A stretch of DNA of 5,959 bases from DASZZV01 sp035544835 (GCA_035544835.1 DASZZV010000131.1:1-5959); one strand, 5' to 3'; shown: positions 1 through 5,954, counted from the first letter of the stretch. Notes: generated from the letters alone by a model not told the origin. A program made the numbers and translations.

Positions 1-119
1 GCGAGGGATCTGGGCGGGGGACTCGACCCTTCGGCGCCTCGCACAATCGTAAGAGAGCTCCAAGACTCCACACCGCAAGGCCCCCTCCCAGATCCCTCGC
101 TCGACGCTCGGGATGACAC
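1..119. repeat. Palindromic dispersed element, left copy, cut by window edge
   Basis: The 20 bases at 1-20 pair as an inverted repeat with 81-100 (19 of 20 positions). The outer part continues to 119 with GCTCGGGATGACAC, the same terminal sequence as in the right-hand copy at 5694-5819. The matching outer left arm lies beyond the window start, so this copy is incomplete here. The roughly 60-nt centre differs from the centre of the right copy, so arms are conserved and the middle is variable. No coding potential is seen. It resembles a non-autonomous mobile or REP-like hairpin repeat; which of these cannot be decided from two copies. Confidence 0.7.
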
Positions 120-172
120 CCTGGTTTCTTTCACTCAGACGTCGCGCTCCGCGGTCAATCGCTCAGGATGAC
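77..172 (-). repeat. 96-nt dispersed repeat, left copy (inverted relative to 5641-5735)
   Basis: The reverse complement of 77-172 aligns with 5641-5735 with three substitutions and one single-base indel. It contains two GTCATCC(C/T)GAGCG motifs separated by a segment that includes GAGTGAAAGAAACC. Its distal part is also one arm of the palindromic element at 1-119. Both copies can be translated in one frame (the peptide PWFLSLRRRAPRSIA appears in both), but no complete gene goes with either, so this is read as a nucleotide repeat and not a protein motif. Confidence 0.85.
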
Positions 173-185
173 GATGCTTGTTTCT

Positions 186-230
186 ATATCTCAAGAACGA
201 CGCATCGTCGTGTCCCCGGCTTCTAATGAC
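186..230 (+). repeat. Degenerate 45-nt direct repeat, copy 1
   Basis: This segment and 381-425 are both 45 nt long and share ATCTCA near the left end, CGTCGTGTCC in the centre and AATGAC at the right end, with an internal one-base shift. Overall similarity is roughly 70 percent by eye. On the minus strand each begins GTCATT and has GAGC or a near match soon after, so they look like decayed relatives of the GTCATCCCGAGCG repeats at the window ends. Confidence 0.5.
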
Positions 231-241
231 ACGCCCTCCTC

Positions 242-364
242 CCCCGTGTGGCGCGGCCGCCCTCGGCCGCCTTCCAATGGGACGAATCGACCGAGACGAT
301 TCGCAGGCCGCGAATTCGTGGGGGAGCAGAGAAAGGCGGCCGAGGGCGGCCGCGTCACACGGGG
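242..364. repeat. 123-nt hairpin element with 32-nt arms
   Basis: Positions 242-273 and 333-364 are inverted copies matching at 31 of 32 positions, with the core GGCCGCCCTCGGCCGCC. The 59-nt centre holds a second inverted pair, CGAATCG at 283-289 and CGATTCG at 297-303, so a nested cruciform or a long RNA hairpin is possible. No T-tract follows either arm, so it is not an intrinsic terminator. It is bracketed by the two degenerate 45-nt direct repeats. Its form suits a MITE-like or REP-like element; no transposase is present. Confidence 0.75.
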
Positions 365-380
365 ACAGATCCGCGTCATC

Positions 381-425
381 GATCTCACCACCGACGTTCG
401 CGTCGTGTCCCTTGCTCGGAATGAC
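381..425 (+). repeat. Degenerate 45-nt direct repeat, copy 2
   Basis: Partner of 186-230. It ends in GCTCGGAATGAC, one base away from the GCTCGGGATGAC terminus of the palindromic elements, which links this unit to the same repeat family. The pair flanks the hairpin at 242-364. Confidence 0.5.
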
Positions 426-511
426 GTCAACAGCGACCTCGATCAATAGTAGGAATGTGTGGCTGATTCGTTCATGATGAGAGGCCGATCCTCACGGGTG
501 CTACGATCGCC

Positions 512-733
512 ATGATGATCAACCTGCGTCGCCTGCTGGTCCCCGCTCTTCTCTGTGTCAACCTCACGGGCTGCTTCGAGGATCCTGTCGACGAAACTCT
601 GACCCTGGAGATTCTTCCACACGAGCGAGTGAAGGCGACGGCTGTTGTGACCATTCACGATGAGCTTCCCGGCGATGCCCGTGCAGCCCGAAACCCGGCA
701 CTCCCGGCGCGCAGTAGACCAGCTAACGCGACC
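512..733 (+). pseudogene. 5' remnant of a lipoprotein gene
   Basis: The frame opens with tandem ATG codons and encodes a clear lipoprotein signal peptide: a basic start (MMINLRR), a hydrophobic stretch (LLVPALLCVN) and the lipobox LTGC with cysteine 21. Phenylalanine follows the cysteine, which does not give the inner-membrane retention signal, so an outer-membrane lipoprotein would be expected. Residues 22-51 look like ordinary protein with alternating beta-type residues (ETLTLEILPHERVKATAVVTIHDE). After about residue 55 the composition turns to Ala/Arg/Pro. From 734 the open frame, which runs to 1096, is simply antisense to the dipeptidase. I infer that the 3' part was lost and the present frame reads into unrelated DNA. 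No good Shine-Dalgarno is visible. I do not recognise a named family. The alternative is a short functional lipoprotein with a random tail; the break point is approximate. Confidence 0.45.
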
Positions 734-1861
734 TCAACTTCGCTTTCCCGCCTCGATCGCTTCGAAGGTGCGGAGGAAATTCAGACCGAGGATTTTCTCG
801 ATCTTGGGCTCGGCCAGGCCTCTGGTCAGGAGCTCTGCGGTCAATGCCGGCAGGAAAGAGGCGTCAGTAAGCCCCTCAGGAAGGGCCGGTACGCCGTCGA
901 AGTCAGAGCCGATTCCTACGTGATCGACGCCGGCAACCTCCACGGCGTGCATGATGTGGTCGACCACCTGACTCAGGCTCGCCTGCGGACAACCGAGCTG
1001 ACGAAACCAGGTCAGGTAGCTCTCCCAGTCGATATGGTCGTCGGGCACTTCTTCAGGTCCGCTCCCATCGGCGTCGCGGCCGGGGCGTTTCTGTGAATGA
1101 AGCAGGGTCTGGGCGACTTCCTCGTTCACGAAGGCGGAGAAGAAATTGATCATGCAGATGCCGCCGTTTGCGGCGAGTCGTTGCAACATGTCGTCGGTCA
1201 TGTTGCGGGGATGACTGGTCAGAGCACGGCACGACGAATGTGAGGCGATTACAGGTACCCTGGTCGTCTCGAGAACCTGATCGAAAGTGGCGTCGGAGAC
1301 ATGCGAGATGTCGACGATCATCCCGAGGTCGTTCATGGTGCGGACGACTTCGCGCCCGAATTCGGTGAGACCGCCATGACGCGCGGTTTCGCCGGAGGAG
1401 TCGGCCCAGTTGTTGTTGTTCACGTGTGTGAGGGTCAGGTAGCGCGCCCCTCGCCCGTAGAAACGGCGCAGCGTTTCCAGCGAGTCCTCGATGGCGTGAC
1501 CGCCTTCAATCCCGATCAGGACCCCGATTTTCCCGGACCCTTTCACTCGCCTGATGGCCGCGGAGTCGTTGGCGCGCTCGAACACCTCAGGGCGCCGAAG
1601 ACATTCAGCGTCGATGATGTCGATGAGCTCATCGGCGAATCGGGCCGCTCCGCGGTTGGCGTAGGCTGGCGGGACATAGGCGGCGAAGAACGAGGCGGTA
1701 ATGCCGCTGTCCTTCAGCATCCGCATGTCCGCCTGCGCCTCGGTGTGGTGTTCGTCGATATGGATCTGCTGTCGTTTCAGGCGGTAAGGTGTGTCGCAGT
1801 GTCCGTCCACGATGATGGCGCGACGGTGGAGCTCGGATGCTCTGGTGCTGGCCTCACTCAT
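734..1861 (-). CDS. Membrane dipeptidase family zinc peptidase (M19)
   Basis: A 375-residue protein of the peptidase M19 (renal dipeptidase) family, TIM-barrel enzymes with a two-zinc site that hydrolyse dipeptides, including some with a D-residue. The family ligands are visible: H21 and D23 in VDGHCDTP, E119 in GIEGGH, H187 in DISHVS, H208 in ASHSS, and the acidic residue D320 in GIGSDFDG. R219 in HPRNMTDD matches the substrate-binding arginine of the mammalian enzyme. Length is normal for bacterial members. The N-terminus has no signal peptide or lipobox, so the enzyme is predicted cytoplasmic, with peptide salvage or cell-wall peptide turnover as plausible roles. The ATG start is preceded by GAGGA at a long 12-nt spacing. 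The gene follows the response regulator by 24 nt on the same strand, suggesting cotranscription. The true substrate cannot be told from sequence. Confidence 0.95.
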   Translation of the reverse strand: MSEASTRASELHRRAIIVDGHCDTPYRLKRQQIHIDEHHTEAQADMRMLKDSGITASFFAAYVPPAYANRGAARFADELIDIIDAECLRRPEVFERANDSAAIRRVKGSGKIGVLIGIEGGHAIEDSLETLRRFYGRGARYLTLTHVNNNNWADSSGETARHGGLTEFGREVVRTMNDLGMIVDISHVSDATFDQVLETTRVPVIASHSSCRALTSHPRNMTDDMLQRLAANGGICMINFFSAFVNEEVAQTLLHSQKRPGRDADGSGPEEVPDDHIDWESYLTWFRQLGCPQASLSQVVDHIMHAVEVAGVDHVGIGSDFDGVPALPEGLTDASFLPALTAELLTRGLAEPKIEKILGLNFLRTFEAIEAGKRS

Positions 1862-1885
1862 TCGTTGAAGTAATCCTCGATCTCG

Positions 1886-2776
1886 CTACTCGAGGTTGAT
1901 CGTGCCGACCACCTCGTTACCAGAGCCGTTATATTGGAGACGGCTGAAGGTAAAGAGGTTGGCCATGGCAATTCCGCGTCCGTGTGTGTCGAAAGCCCTT
2001 TTCGGATCGGCCTGGAGAAAGCGCTTCCAGTCGAATCCCGGCCCGGTATCGCGGATCGTGAACCGGAGCTCGTTGCCGAGGCGCTGGAATCGGACCTCGG
2101 CCTTCTTCCCGAGATTCTCTGGCAGAGCCAGTCTTATCGCCAGTTCTTCGAACCATTTGCCCGAGGCATTGAGCTCGGATTTTTCGTCGTAGCTGATCCC
2201 GAGGTTGCCGTGCTCGACGGAGTTGATCAGCAACTCCGTCAGACCGACCACGACTCTCGCCGGATCGGGACAGGCATTCGCCAGAATACCGCCGAGAGAC
2301 GTCGCTTCTTCGATGGTCGTATAGGCGAACAGCGCGTCCTGAAGAAGCGCCAGAGAGTTCAGACCCTTCTTGAGGGTGCGCTGGAGTGCTTTGTACCGAG
2401 CGTGATCGTTGACGGCAGTTCTCACGACCGACCGTAGCATGTCGCCGTCGTAGGGCTTGGTGAGGTAGCAGTATGCTCCGGCCTGGATTCCCTCGAGGAC
2501 CTCGTGCCGATCGGCTGCGGCGGTCTGAAGAATGACGGGGACGATCTGCAGCTCGGGGTCATTCTTGATCCGCTCGAGGAACTGCAGCCCAGTCATGTGC
2601 GGCATTTGACGGTCGAGGAGGATGGCGTCGTACAGGTCGGCATGACCGTCGACCAGATTCCAGGCATCAAGACCGTCGGTAGCGACCTCGATCTCATAGC
2701 CGCTTTCGTGAAGATGCTCCATGAGCAACTCTCGGTCGGCCCGGTTGTCGTCGACGATCAGCAGGTGAGGGTTCAC
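1886..2776 (-). CDS. Response regulator receiver fused to RsbW-like HATPase
   Basis: A 296-residue two-domain signalling protein. Residues 1-125 form a CheY-like receiver: acidic pair D9/D10, phospho-acceptor D55 (LLDRQMP), T85 and K107 (LTKPY). Residues 126-160 look helical and probably link the domains. Residues 165-296 resemble an RsbW/anti-sigma-type HATPase: N-box ELLINSVEHGN (E181, N185, H189), G1 box DTGPGF (D243, G245, G247) and G2 box HGRGIAMA (265-272). There is no HisKA-type phospho-accepting histidine segment, so this is not a classic hybrid kinase. I infer that receiver phosphorylation controls binding or phosphorylation of an anti-sigma antagonist or other partner; no such partner or sensor kinase is encoded here. 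The start is GTG: an in-frame stop lies nine codons upstream with no other start between, and the next internal Met would remove the receiver's acidic pair. No clear Shine-Dalgarno. Confidence 0.92.
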   Translation of the reverse strand: MNPHLLIVDDNRADRELLMEHLHESGYEIEVATDGLDAWNLVDGHADLYDAILLDRQMPHMTGLQFLERIKNDPELQIVPVILQTAAADRHEVLEGIQAGAYCYLTKPYDGDMLRSVVRTAVNDHARYKALQRTLKKGLNSLALLQDALFAYTTIEEATSLGGILANACPDPARVVVGLTELLINSVEHGNLGISYDEKSELNASGKWFEELAIRLALPENLGKKAEVRFQRLGNELRFTIRDTGPGFDWKRFLQADPKRAFDTHGRGIAMANLFTFSRLQYNGSGNEVVGTINLE

Positions 2777-2950
2777 AAGATCAACGCTCGCGAAGGGGAA
2801 TCATACATCGCTCGCGGCGTGCTTGATGGGCGAAAAATGTGGAGAATCGAAATCGATGAGATCCCGGGCTGCACGAGGGGCGGGCCCGAGCCGGTATTAC
2901 AGCTTATGGAAGGCTTGACGGCGGCGTGCTTGCGTCGACCACGGCGTGCG

Positions 2951-3043
2951 CCGAGGGGTGCGGGCGCCTCGCCCGCACTTTACAGGCATATCTATTCGTG
3001 ATTCACGGCTGCGCCGAGCGGGCGAGGCGCCCGCTCCCCTCGG
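2951..3043. repeat. REP-like pair of inverted GC-rich hairpins
   Basis: Positions 2951-2976 and 3018-3043 are inverted copies matching at 25 of 26 positions, separated by 41 nt. Each arm is itself a near-palindrome: GTGCGGGCG-CCT-CGCCCGCAC in the first and GAGCGGGCG-AGG-CGCCCGCTC in the second, that is, nine-base stems with three-base loops. This is the arrangement of paired REP units (BIME-like). No T-run follows, so terminator activity is not supported. No REP-associated transposase is in the window. Confidence 0.8.
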
Positions 3044-3089
3044 GCGGAGAATCTAAGGCCTCGTTATCGCCATATGCTGACTCTTCATA

Positions 3090-3152
3090 ACATCTGACAT
3101 CTGACATCCGACATCCGGCATCTGACATCTGCCTTTTCACATCTGACATCAT
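3090..3152 (+). repeat. Heptamer tandem array upstream of hrpB
   Basis: Nine consecutive 7-nt units in register: ACATCTG twice, ACATCCG twice, GCATCTG, ACATCTG, a divergent CCTTTTC, ACATCTG and ACATCAT. The array ends six bases before the hrpB ATG and therefore occupies the place where a ribosome binding site would be expected. Two units in the opposite orientation follow the hrpB stop codon (5488-5504). Confidence 0.85.
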
Positions 3153-3158
3153 GCCGTC

Positions 3159-5486
3159 ATGATTCTGCAGCAGCTCCCGATCGATGATTTCATCGATGAG
3201 ATTGTGAAGAGTGTCAGACGAGAACGGGCCGCCATTATCGTTGCGCCGCCGGGCTCTGGAAAAAGTACACGTGTCCCCCCCGCTCTCGTCGCCGATGGAC
3301 CGGTGATCCTCCTTCAGCCACGCCGCGTCGCCGCACGCATGCTCACCCTGCGGATCGCCGAGGAGAGGGGATGGGAGGTGGGGAAAGAGATCGGCTGGCA
3401 CATCCGTTTCGAGCGGCGATTCTCGAAAGCGACGCGTCTGCTGCTGGCCACCGAGGGCATTCTGACGGCCCGCCTGCGCTCTGATCCGCTGCTGCTGGAC
3501 TTCAACACGATCGTCATTGACGAGTTTCACGAGCGGAGTATCCACGCCGATCTGGCGCTGGCTTTCGCGCGCGAGGCTTTCCGGGCACGCCAGGACCTGC
3601 GCCTCGTGGTGATGTCGGCGACTCTCGATACCGCACCTGTCGCTCGGTTTCTCGACGGGGCCCCAGTCATCAACATCGGCGCCCGTACGTATCCGATCGA
3701 TATCGAGTATCGACCAGGCCAGTCCGTGCCATCGGCCGTGCGAGAGGTTCTGCCGACTGCAACAGGCGACGTGCTCTGTTTCCTGCCCGGCGCCGCCGAG
3801 ATCACTGGCGCTGCCGCCGAGCTTCGCACCATCGATGCCGAGGTGCGACTGCTGTATGGATCTCTGCCCTCGGCCGATCAGGATGCCGCCTTGAGCCGAT
3901 CGAGTGCGAAGCGGGTCATTCTTGCGACGAACGTCGCCGAAACCTCGCTCACGGTCGAGGGTGTATCGGACGTCATCGATGCTGGCCTGCAGAAAGTCCT
4001 CCGTTTTGATTCCTCGACGGGCGTGGATCGCCTGGTGCTCGAGAGAGTCCCGCGAGACTCCGCCGATCAGCGAGCCGGCCGCGCCGGGAGAACGGGCCCG
4101 GGTCGCGCCCGTAGATTGTGGGATGAGCGAGACATCCTCCGCACGCAACGTGAGCCCGATATCGCGAGGATCGACCTCTGTGGCCCGCTCCTCGATGTCA
4201 TGGCCTGGGGCGGGAAGCCCGATGCATTCGGTTGGTTCGAGCCGCCGGCTCCGCGCCGCCTGGAGGCGGCGATGGAGGTGCTCACTCTCCTCGGCGCCGT
4301 GCATGGCGGAGCAGTCACCAATCTCGGTCGGATCCTCAGCAGGCTGCCGGTCCATCCTCGCATCGGTCGCCTGCTCCTTGCGACGGGCGGATCGCGGAAA
4401 GGCGCTCTCGCCGCGGCGCTTCTGTCCGAGGGGGTGAGGCTGATCAGAGGCGCCGCCGCCGTGTCGTCCGAATCCGATCTCCTCACGTTGCTCGAGCAGA
4501 GGGGCCGCGATGATCAGACCAGGCGAGTTGCCGATCAACTGCAGCGCGCCCTCGAGGGAAGTAGCGCTGACCTGGAGCGTTTCACGCTGCCTGGGGAGGA
4601 CGAAGAGACGGCCATTCGAAGGGCCACATTTCTTGCGTACTCCGATCGGTTGGCGCGCCGGCGGGAGAGGGGCTCCGATCGTTTTCTTCTCGCTTCTGGA
4701 CATGGCGCCGCGATCAGTCGTGAGAGTGGGGTTCGTGACGCGCTCTATCTTGTTGCCCTCGATGTATCGGGAGCCGAGAGAGGTGGTACTTCGGAGGCTC
4801 TCATTCGCATGGCCAGCGCGGTGGAGAGTGAATGGATCGAGCCCACTACGCGCGATATCGTCCACTTTTACGATGCCGAGAGTGAGACAGTCAGGTGTCG
4901 AGAGAAGGTCGCCTTCAAAGCGGTCGTGCTTCTGGAGAATCACTGTACGCCTGACGATGAGATCGCAGCCTCACTCCTGGCCTCGAAATTTCTGGAACGA
5001 CCGTCAGAAGCCTGGGTCGATCTTCAGCGAAGAGCTCGTTTTGCTGGGATCGATTTCAGAGGTGAGGAAATCGTCGCTCAGGCCTTTCTCGGCAGGAGGA
5101 CTCTTCGTGGCGTTTCGCCCGAGACATCGATCGACCCTCGCCTGAGACGCGAGCTGGATCGACTCGCCCCTCTCTGGCTCGAGATTCCAAGTGGGCGGAA
5201 AGCGCGTCTGGGGTACCGGGAAAATGGGGAGGTTTTCGCTGCGGTGAAGTTGCAGGAGCTTTTCGGCCTGGCCGAGACCCCACGGATCGGCTCTTCGAAA
5301 ACAGCGATTACCTTCGAGTTGCTCGCGCCGAATGGACGGGCGGTGCAGACGACACGCGATCTGAGGTCCTTCTGGGAAGGAGCATATCAGGAGGTGCGCA
5401 AGGAGCTGCGTGGACGCTATCCGCGGCATCCCTGGCCGGAGGATCCCTGGACGGCGACCCCCACGGCGCGGACGCGGAGACGGTGA
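3159..5486 (+). CDS. hrpB: ATP-dependent helicase HrpB (DEAH-like, SF2)
   Basis: A 775-residue superfamily 2 helicase of the HrpB family, related to DEAH-box RNA helicases. Motifs in order: Walker A APPGSGKST (29-37), Ia LLQPRRVAA (51-59), TEGIL (98-102), DEFH in place of DEAH (121-124, as usual in HrpB), SAT (153-155), ATNVAETSLTV (256-266), and motif VI QRAGRAGR (304-311). A helicase-associated region follows (about 345-470). The HrpB C-terminal domain ends with the characteristic segment FWEGAYQEVRKELRGRYPRHPWPEDP (738-763). The protein is slightly shorter than typical 800-840-residue members but complete at both ends. The ATG is fixed by the short N-terminus before Walker A; the upstream ATG at 3151 reads only four codons, ending in a TGA overlapping this start. 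No Shine-Dalgarno is seen because the heptamer array lies there. Expected to be cytoplasmic; the physiological substrate of bacterial HrpB is poorly defined. Confidence 0.97.
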   Translation: MILQQLPIDDFIDEIVKSVRRERAAIIVAPPGSGKSTRVPPALVADGPVILLQPRRVAARMLTLRIAEERGWEVGKEIGWHIRFERRFSKATRLLLATEGILTARLRSDPLLLDFNTIVIDEFHERSIHADLALAFAREAFRARQDLRLVVMSATLDTAPVARFLDGAPVINIGARTYPIDIEYRPGQSVPSAVREVLPTATGDVLCFLPGAAEITGAAAELRTIDAEVRLLYGSLPSADQDAALSRSSAKRVILATNVAETSLTVEGVSDVIDAGLQKVLRFDSSTGVDRLVLERVPRDSADQRAGRAGRTGPGRARRLWDERDILRTQREPDIARIDLCGPLLDVMAWGGKPDAFGWFEPPAPRRLEAAMEVLTLLGAVHGGAVTNLGRILSRLPVHPRIGRLLLATGGSRKGALAAALLSEGVRLIRGAAAVSSESDLLTLLEQRGRDDQTRRVADQLQRALEGSSADLERFTLPGEDEETAIRRATFLAYSDRLARRRERGSDRFLLASGHGAAISRESGVRDALYLVALDVSGAERGGTSEALIRMASAVESEWIEPTTRDIVHFYDAESETVRCREKVAFKAVVLLENHCTPDDEIAASLLASKFLERPSEAWVDLQRRARFAGIDFRGEEIVAQAFLGRRTLRGVSPETSIDPRLRRELDRLAPLWLEIPSGRKARLGYRENGEVFAAVKLQELFGLAETPRIGSSKTAITFELLAPNGRAVQTTRDLRSFWEGAYQEVRKELRGRYPRHPWPEDPWTATPTARTRRR

Positions 5487-5487
5487 T

Positions 5488-5504
5488 CGGATGTCAGATG
5501 TCAG
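5488..5504 (-). repeat. Inverted heptamer units directly after hrpB stop
   Basis: CGGATGT (5488-5494) and CAGATGT (5495-5501), plus a further CAG, are reverse complements of the ACATCCG and ACATCTG units upstream of hrpB. They begin one base after the stop codon. Confidence 0.7.
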
Positions 5505-5579
5505 GAAGAGAGCGACGCGCGGGTGTCAATCCCGAGCCGGGAAACAATGGCGGGACGTTGTCGAAGCCCAAATGAACCG

Positions 5580-5694
5580 TTGTCATCCTGAGCGGAGGGA
5601 CGACGTGCGCGCTGCCACTGAGAAAAGAAACTGGGTGGGTGTCATCCCGAGCGATTGACCGCGGAGCGCGGCGTCTGAGTGAAAGAAACCAGGG
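5580..5694 (+). repeat. Two tandem units of the GTCATCC(C/T)GAGCG repeat
   Basis: Unit one (5580-5639) and unit two (5640-5694) each start TGTCATCC(C/T)GAGCG and contain a CTGAG(A/T) stretch followed by AAAGAAAC and GGGTG near the end. The middles differ. A third TGTCATCCCGAGCG at 5695 starts the palindromic element. The first unit is more diverged than the second. Confidence 0.65.
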
Positions 5695-5735
5695 TGTCAT
5701 CCCGAGCGTCGACGAGGGATTTGGGAGGGGGCCTT
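5641..5735 (+). repeat. 96-nt dispersed repeat, right copy (95 nt here)
   Basis: Near-identical inverted partner of 77-172, with three substitutions and one single-base indel. Together the two copies bracket all four gene features of the window. It overlaps the second tandem unit and the left arm of the palindromic element. Confidence 0.85.
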
Positions 5736-5819
5736 AGACCCTTGGCCATCGAAAATGTTTGCGAGCACCACGATGGAAGGGCCCCCGCCCAGATCCCTCG
5801 CTGCGGCTCGGGATGACAC
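5694..5819. repeat. 126-nt palindromic element with perfect 14-nt ends
   Basis: The ends are exact inverted repeats, GTGTCATCCCGAGC at 5694-5707 and GCTCGGGATGACAC at 5806-5819. Inside, 5713-5735 pairs with 5777-5800 (two mismatches and one indel), leaving a 41-nt centre. The left copy at 1-119 has the same arms and a different centre. No target-site duplication is obvious, since the flanks are other repeats. MITE-like or REP-like by shape. Confidence 0.8.
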
Positions 5820-5834
5820 ATCAGGGAACCCGCG

Positions 5835-5954
5835 TAAATACTGGCAGTTTCTTAGAAGCCGCAGCGAAGGATCTCAAGATATAGCGATCTGAATTCAGAT
5901 CCTGCCGCTGGAGATCCTTCGCCGCGGCGGCTTCTAAGAAACTGCCGGTATTTA
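5835..5954. repeat. 120-nt hairpin element with inner 16-nt palindrome
   Basis: The arm at 5835-5875 pairs with 5911-5954. The reverse complements agree except for one substitution and a 3-nt indel, and share GGCAGTTTCTTAGAAGCCGC and GCGAAGGATCTC. The 35-nt centre contains a perfect 16-base palindrome, GATCTGAATTCAGATC, at 5886-5901. The sequence is unrelated to the neighbouring palindromic element apart from the general 'GCGAAGGATCTC' style. No coding potential. Confidence 0.8.

Larger units (their letters stand above)
2777..3158. other. Divergent intergenic region between the regulator and hrpB
   Basis: These 382 bases separate the minus-strand regulator/dipeptidase pair from plus-strand hrpB and must hold the promoters of both, unless hrpB is read from further upstream. 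I could not identify convincing -35/-10 pairs. The region contains the REP-like double hairpin (2951-3043) and the heptamer array (3090-3152). Open frames crossing it show no recognisable protein. Confidence 0.6.

Noticed and set aside
168..477. Overlapping frames on both strands in the left repeat region
   Set aside because: They are open because of GC-rich inverted repeats and translate to Arg/Pro/Gly-rich strings; both strands and several frames are open at once, as expected for non-coding repeats.
1301..1873. A 190-codon plus-strand frame over the dipeptidase gene
   Set aside because: It is antisense to the conserved M19 motifs and has no recognisable domain.
1934..3001. Plus-strand frames of 165-167 codons over and beyond the response regulator
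   Set aside because: They mirror the regulator sequence in antisense, and the second ends within the REP-like arm region; no protein signature.
3090..3152. Possible CRISPR array
   Set aside because: The units are 7 nt with no spacers; this is a simple tandem repeat.
3003..4943. A 646-codon open frame on the minus strand, antisense to hrpB
   Set aside because: Its composition is the Arg/Gly/Ser/His-rich type produced by reading a GC-rich gene backwards, it shows no domain, and the opposite strand encodes an HrpB with all motifs. The part outside hrpB is repeat DNA.
5530..5540. Small stem CCCG-AGC-CGGG as an hrpB terminator
   Set aside because: A four-base stem without a following T-run is too weak to call.
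5410..5700. Short frames downstream of hrpB, one sharing a peptide with the left end
   Set aside because: The shared peptide comes from the 96-nt nucleotide repeat itself; no start signals or complete gene accompany either copy.
5694..5819. Intrinsic terminator of hrpB
   Set aside because: Although strongly palindromic, it is over 200 nt after the stop, the arms enclose a long centre and no T-tract follows.
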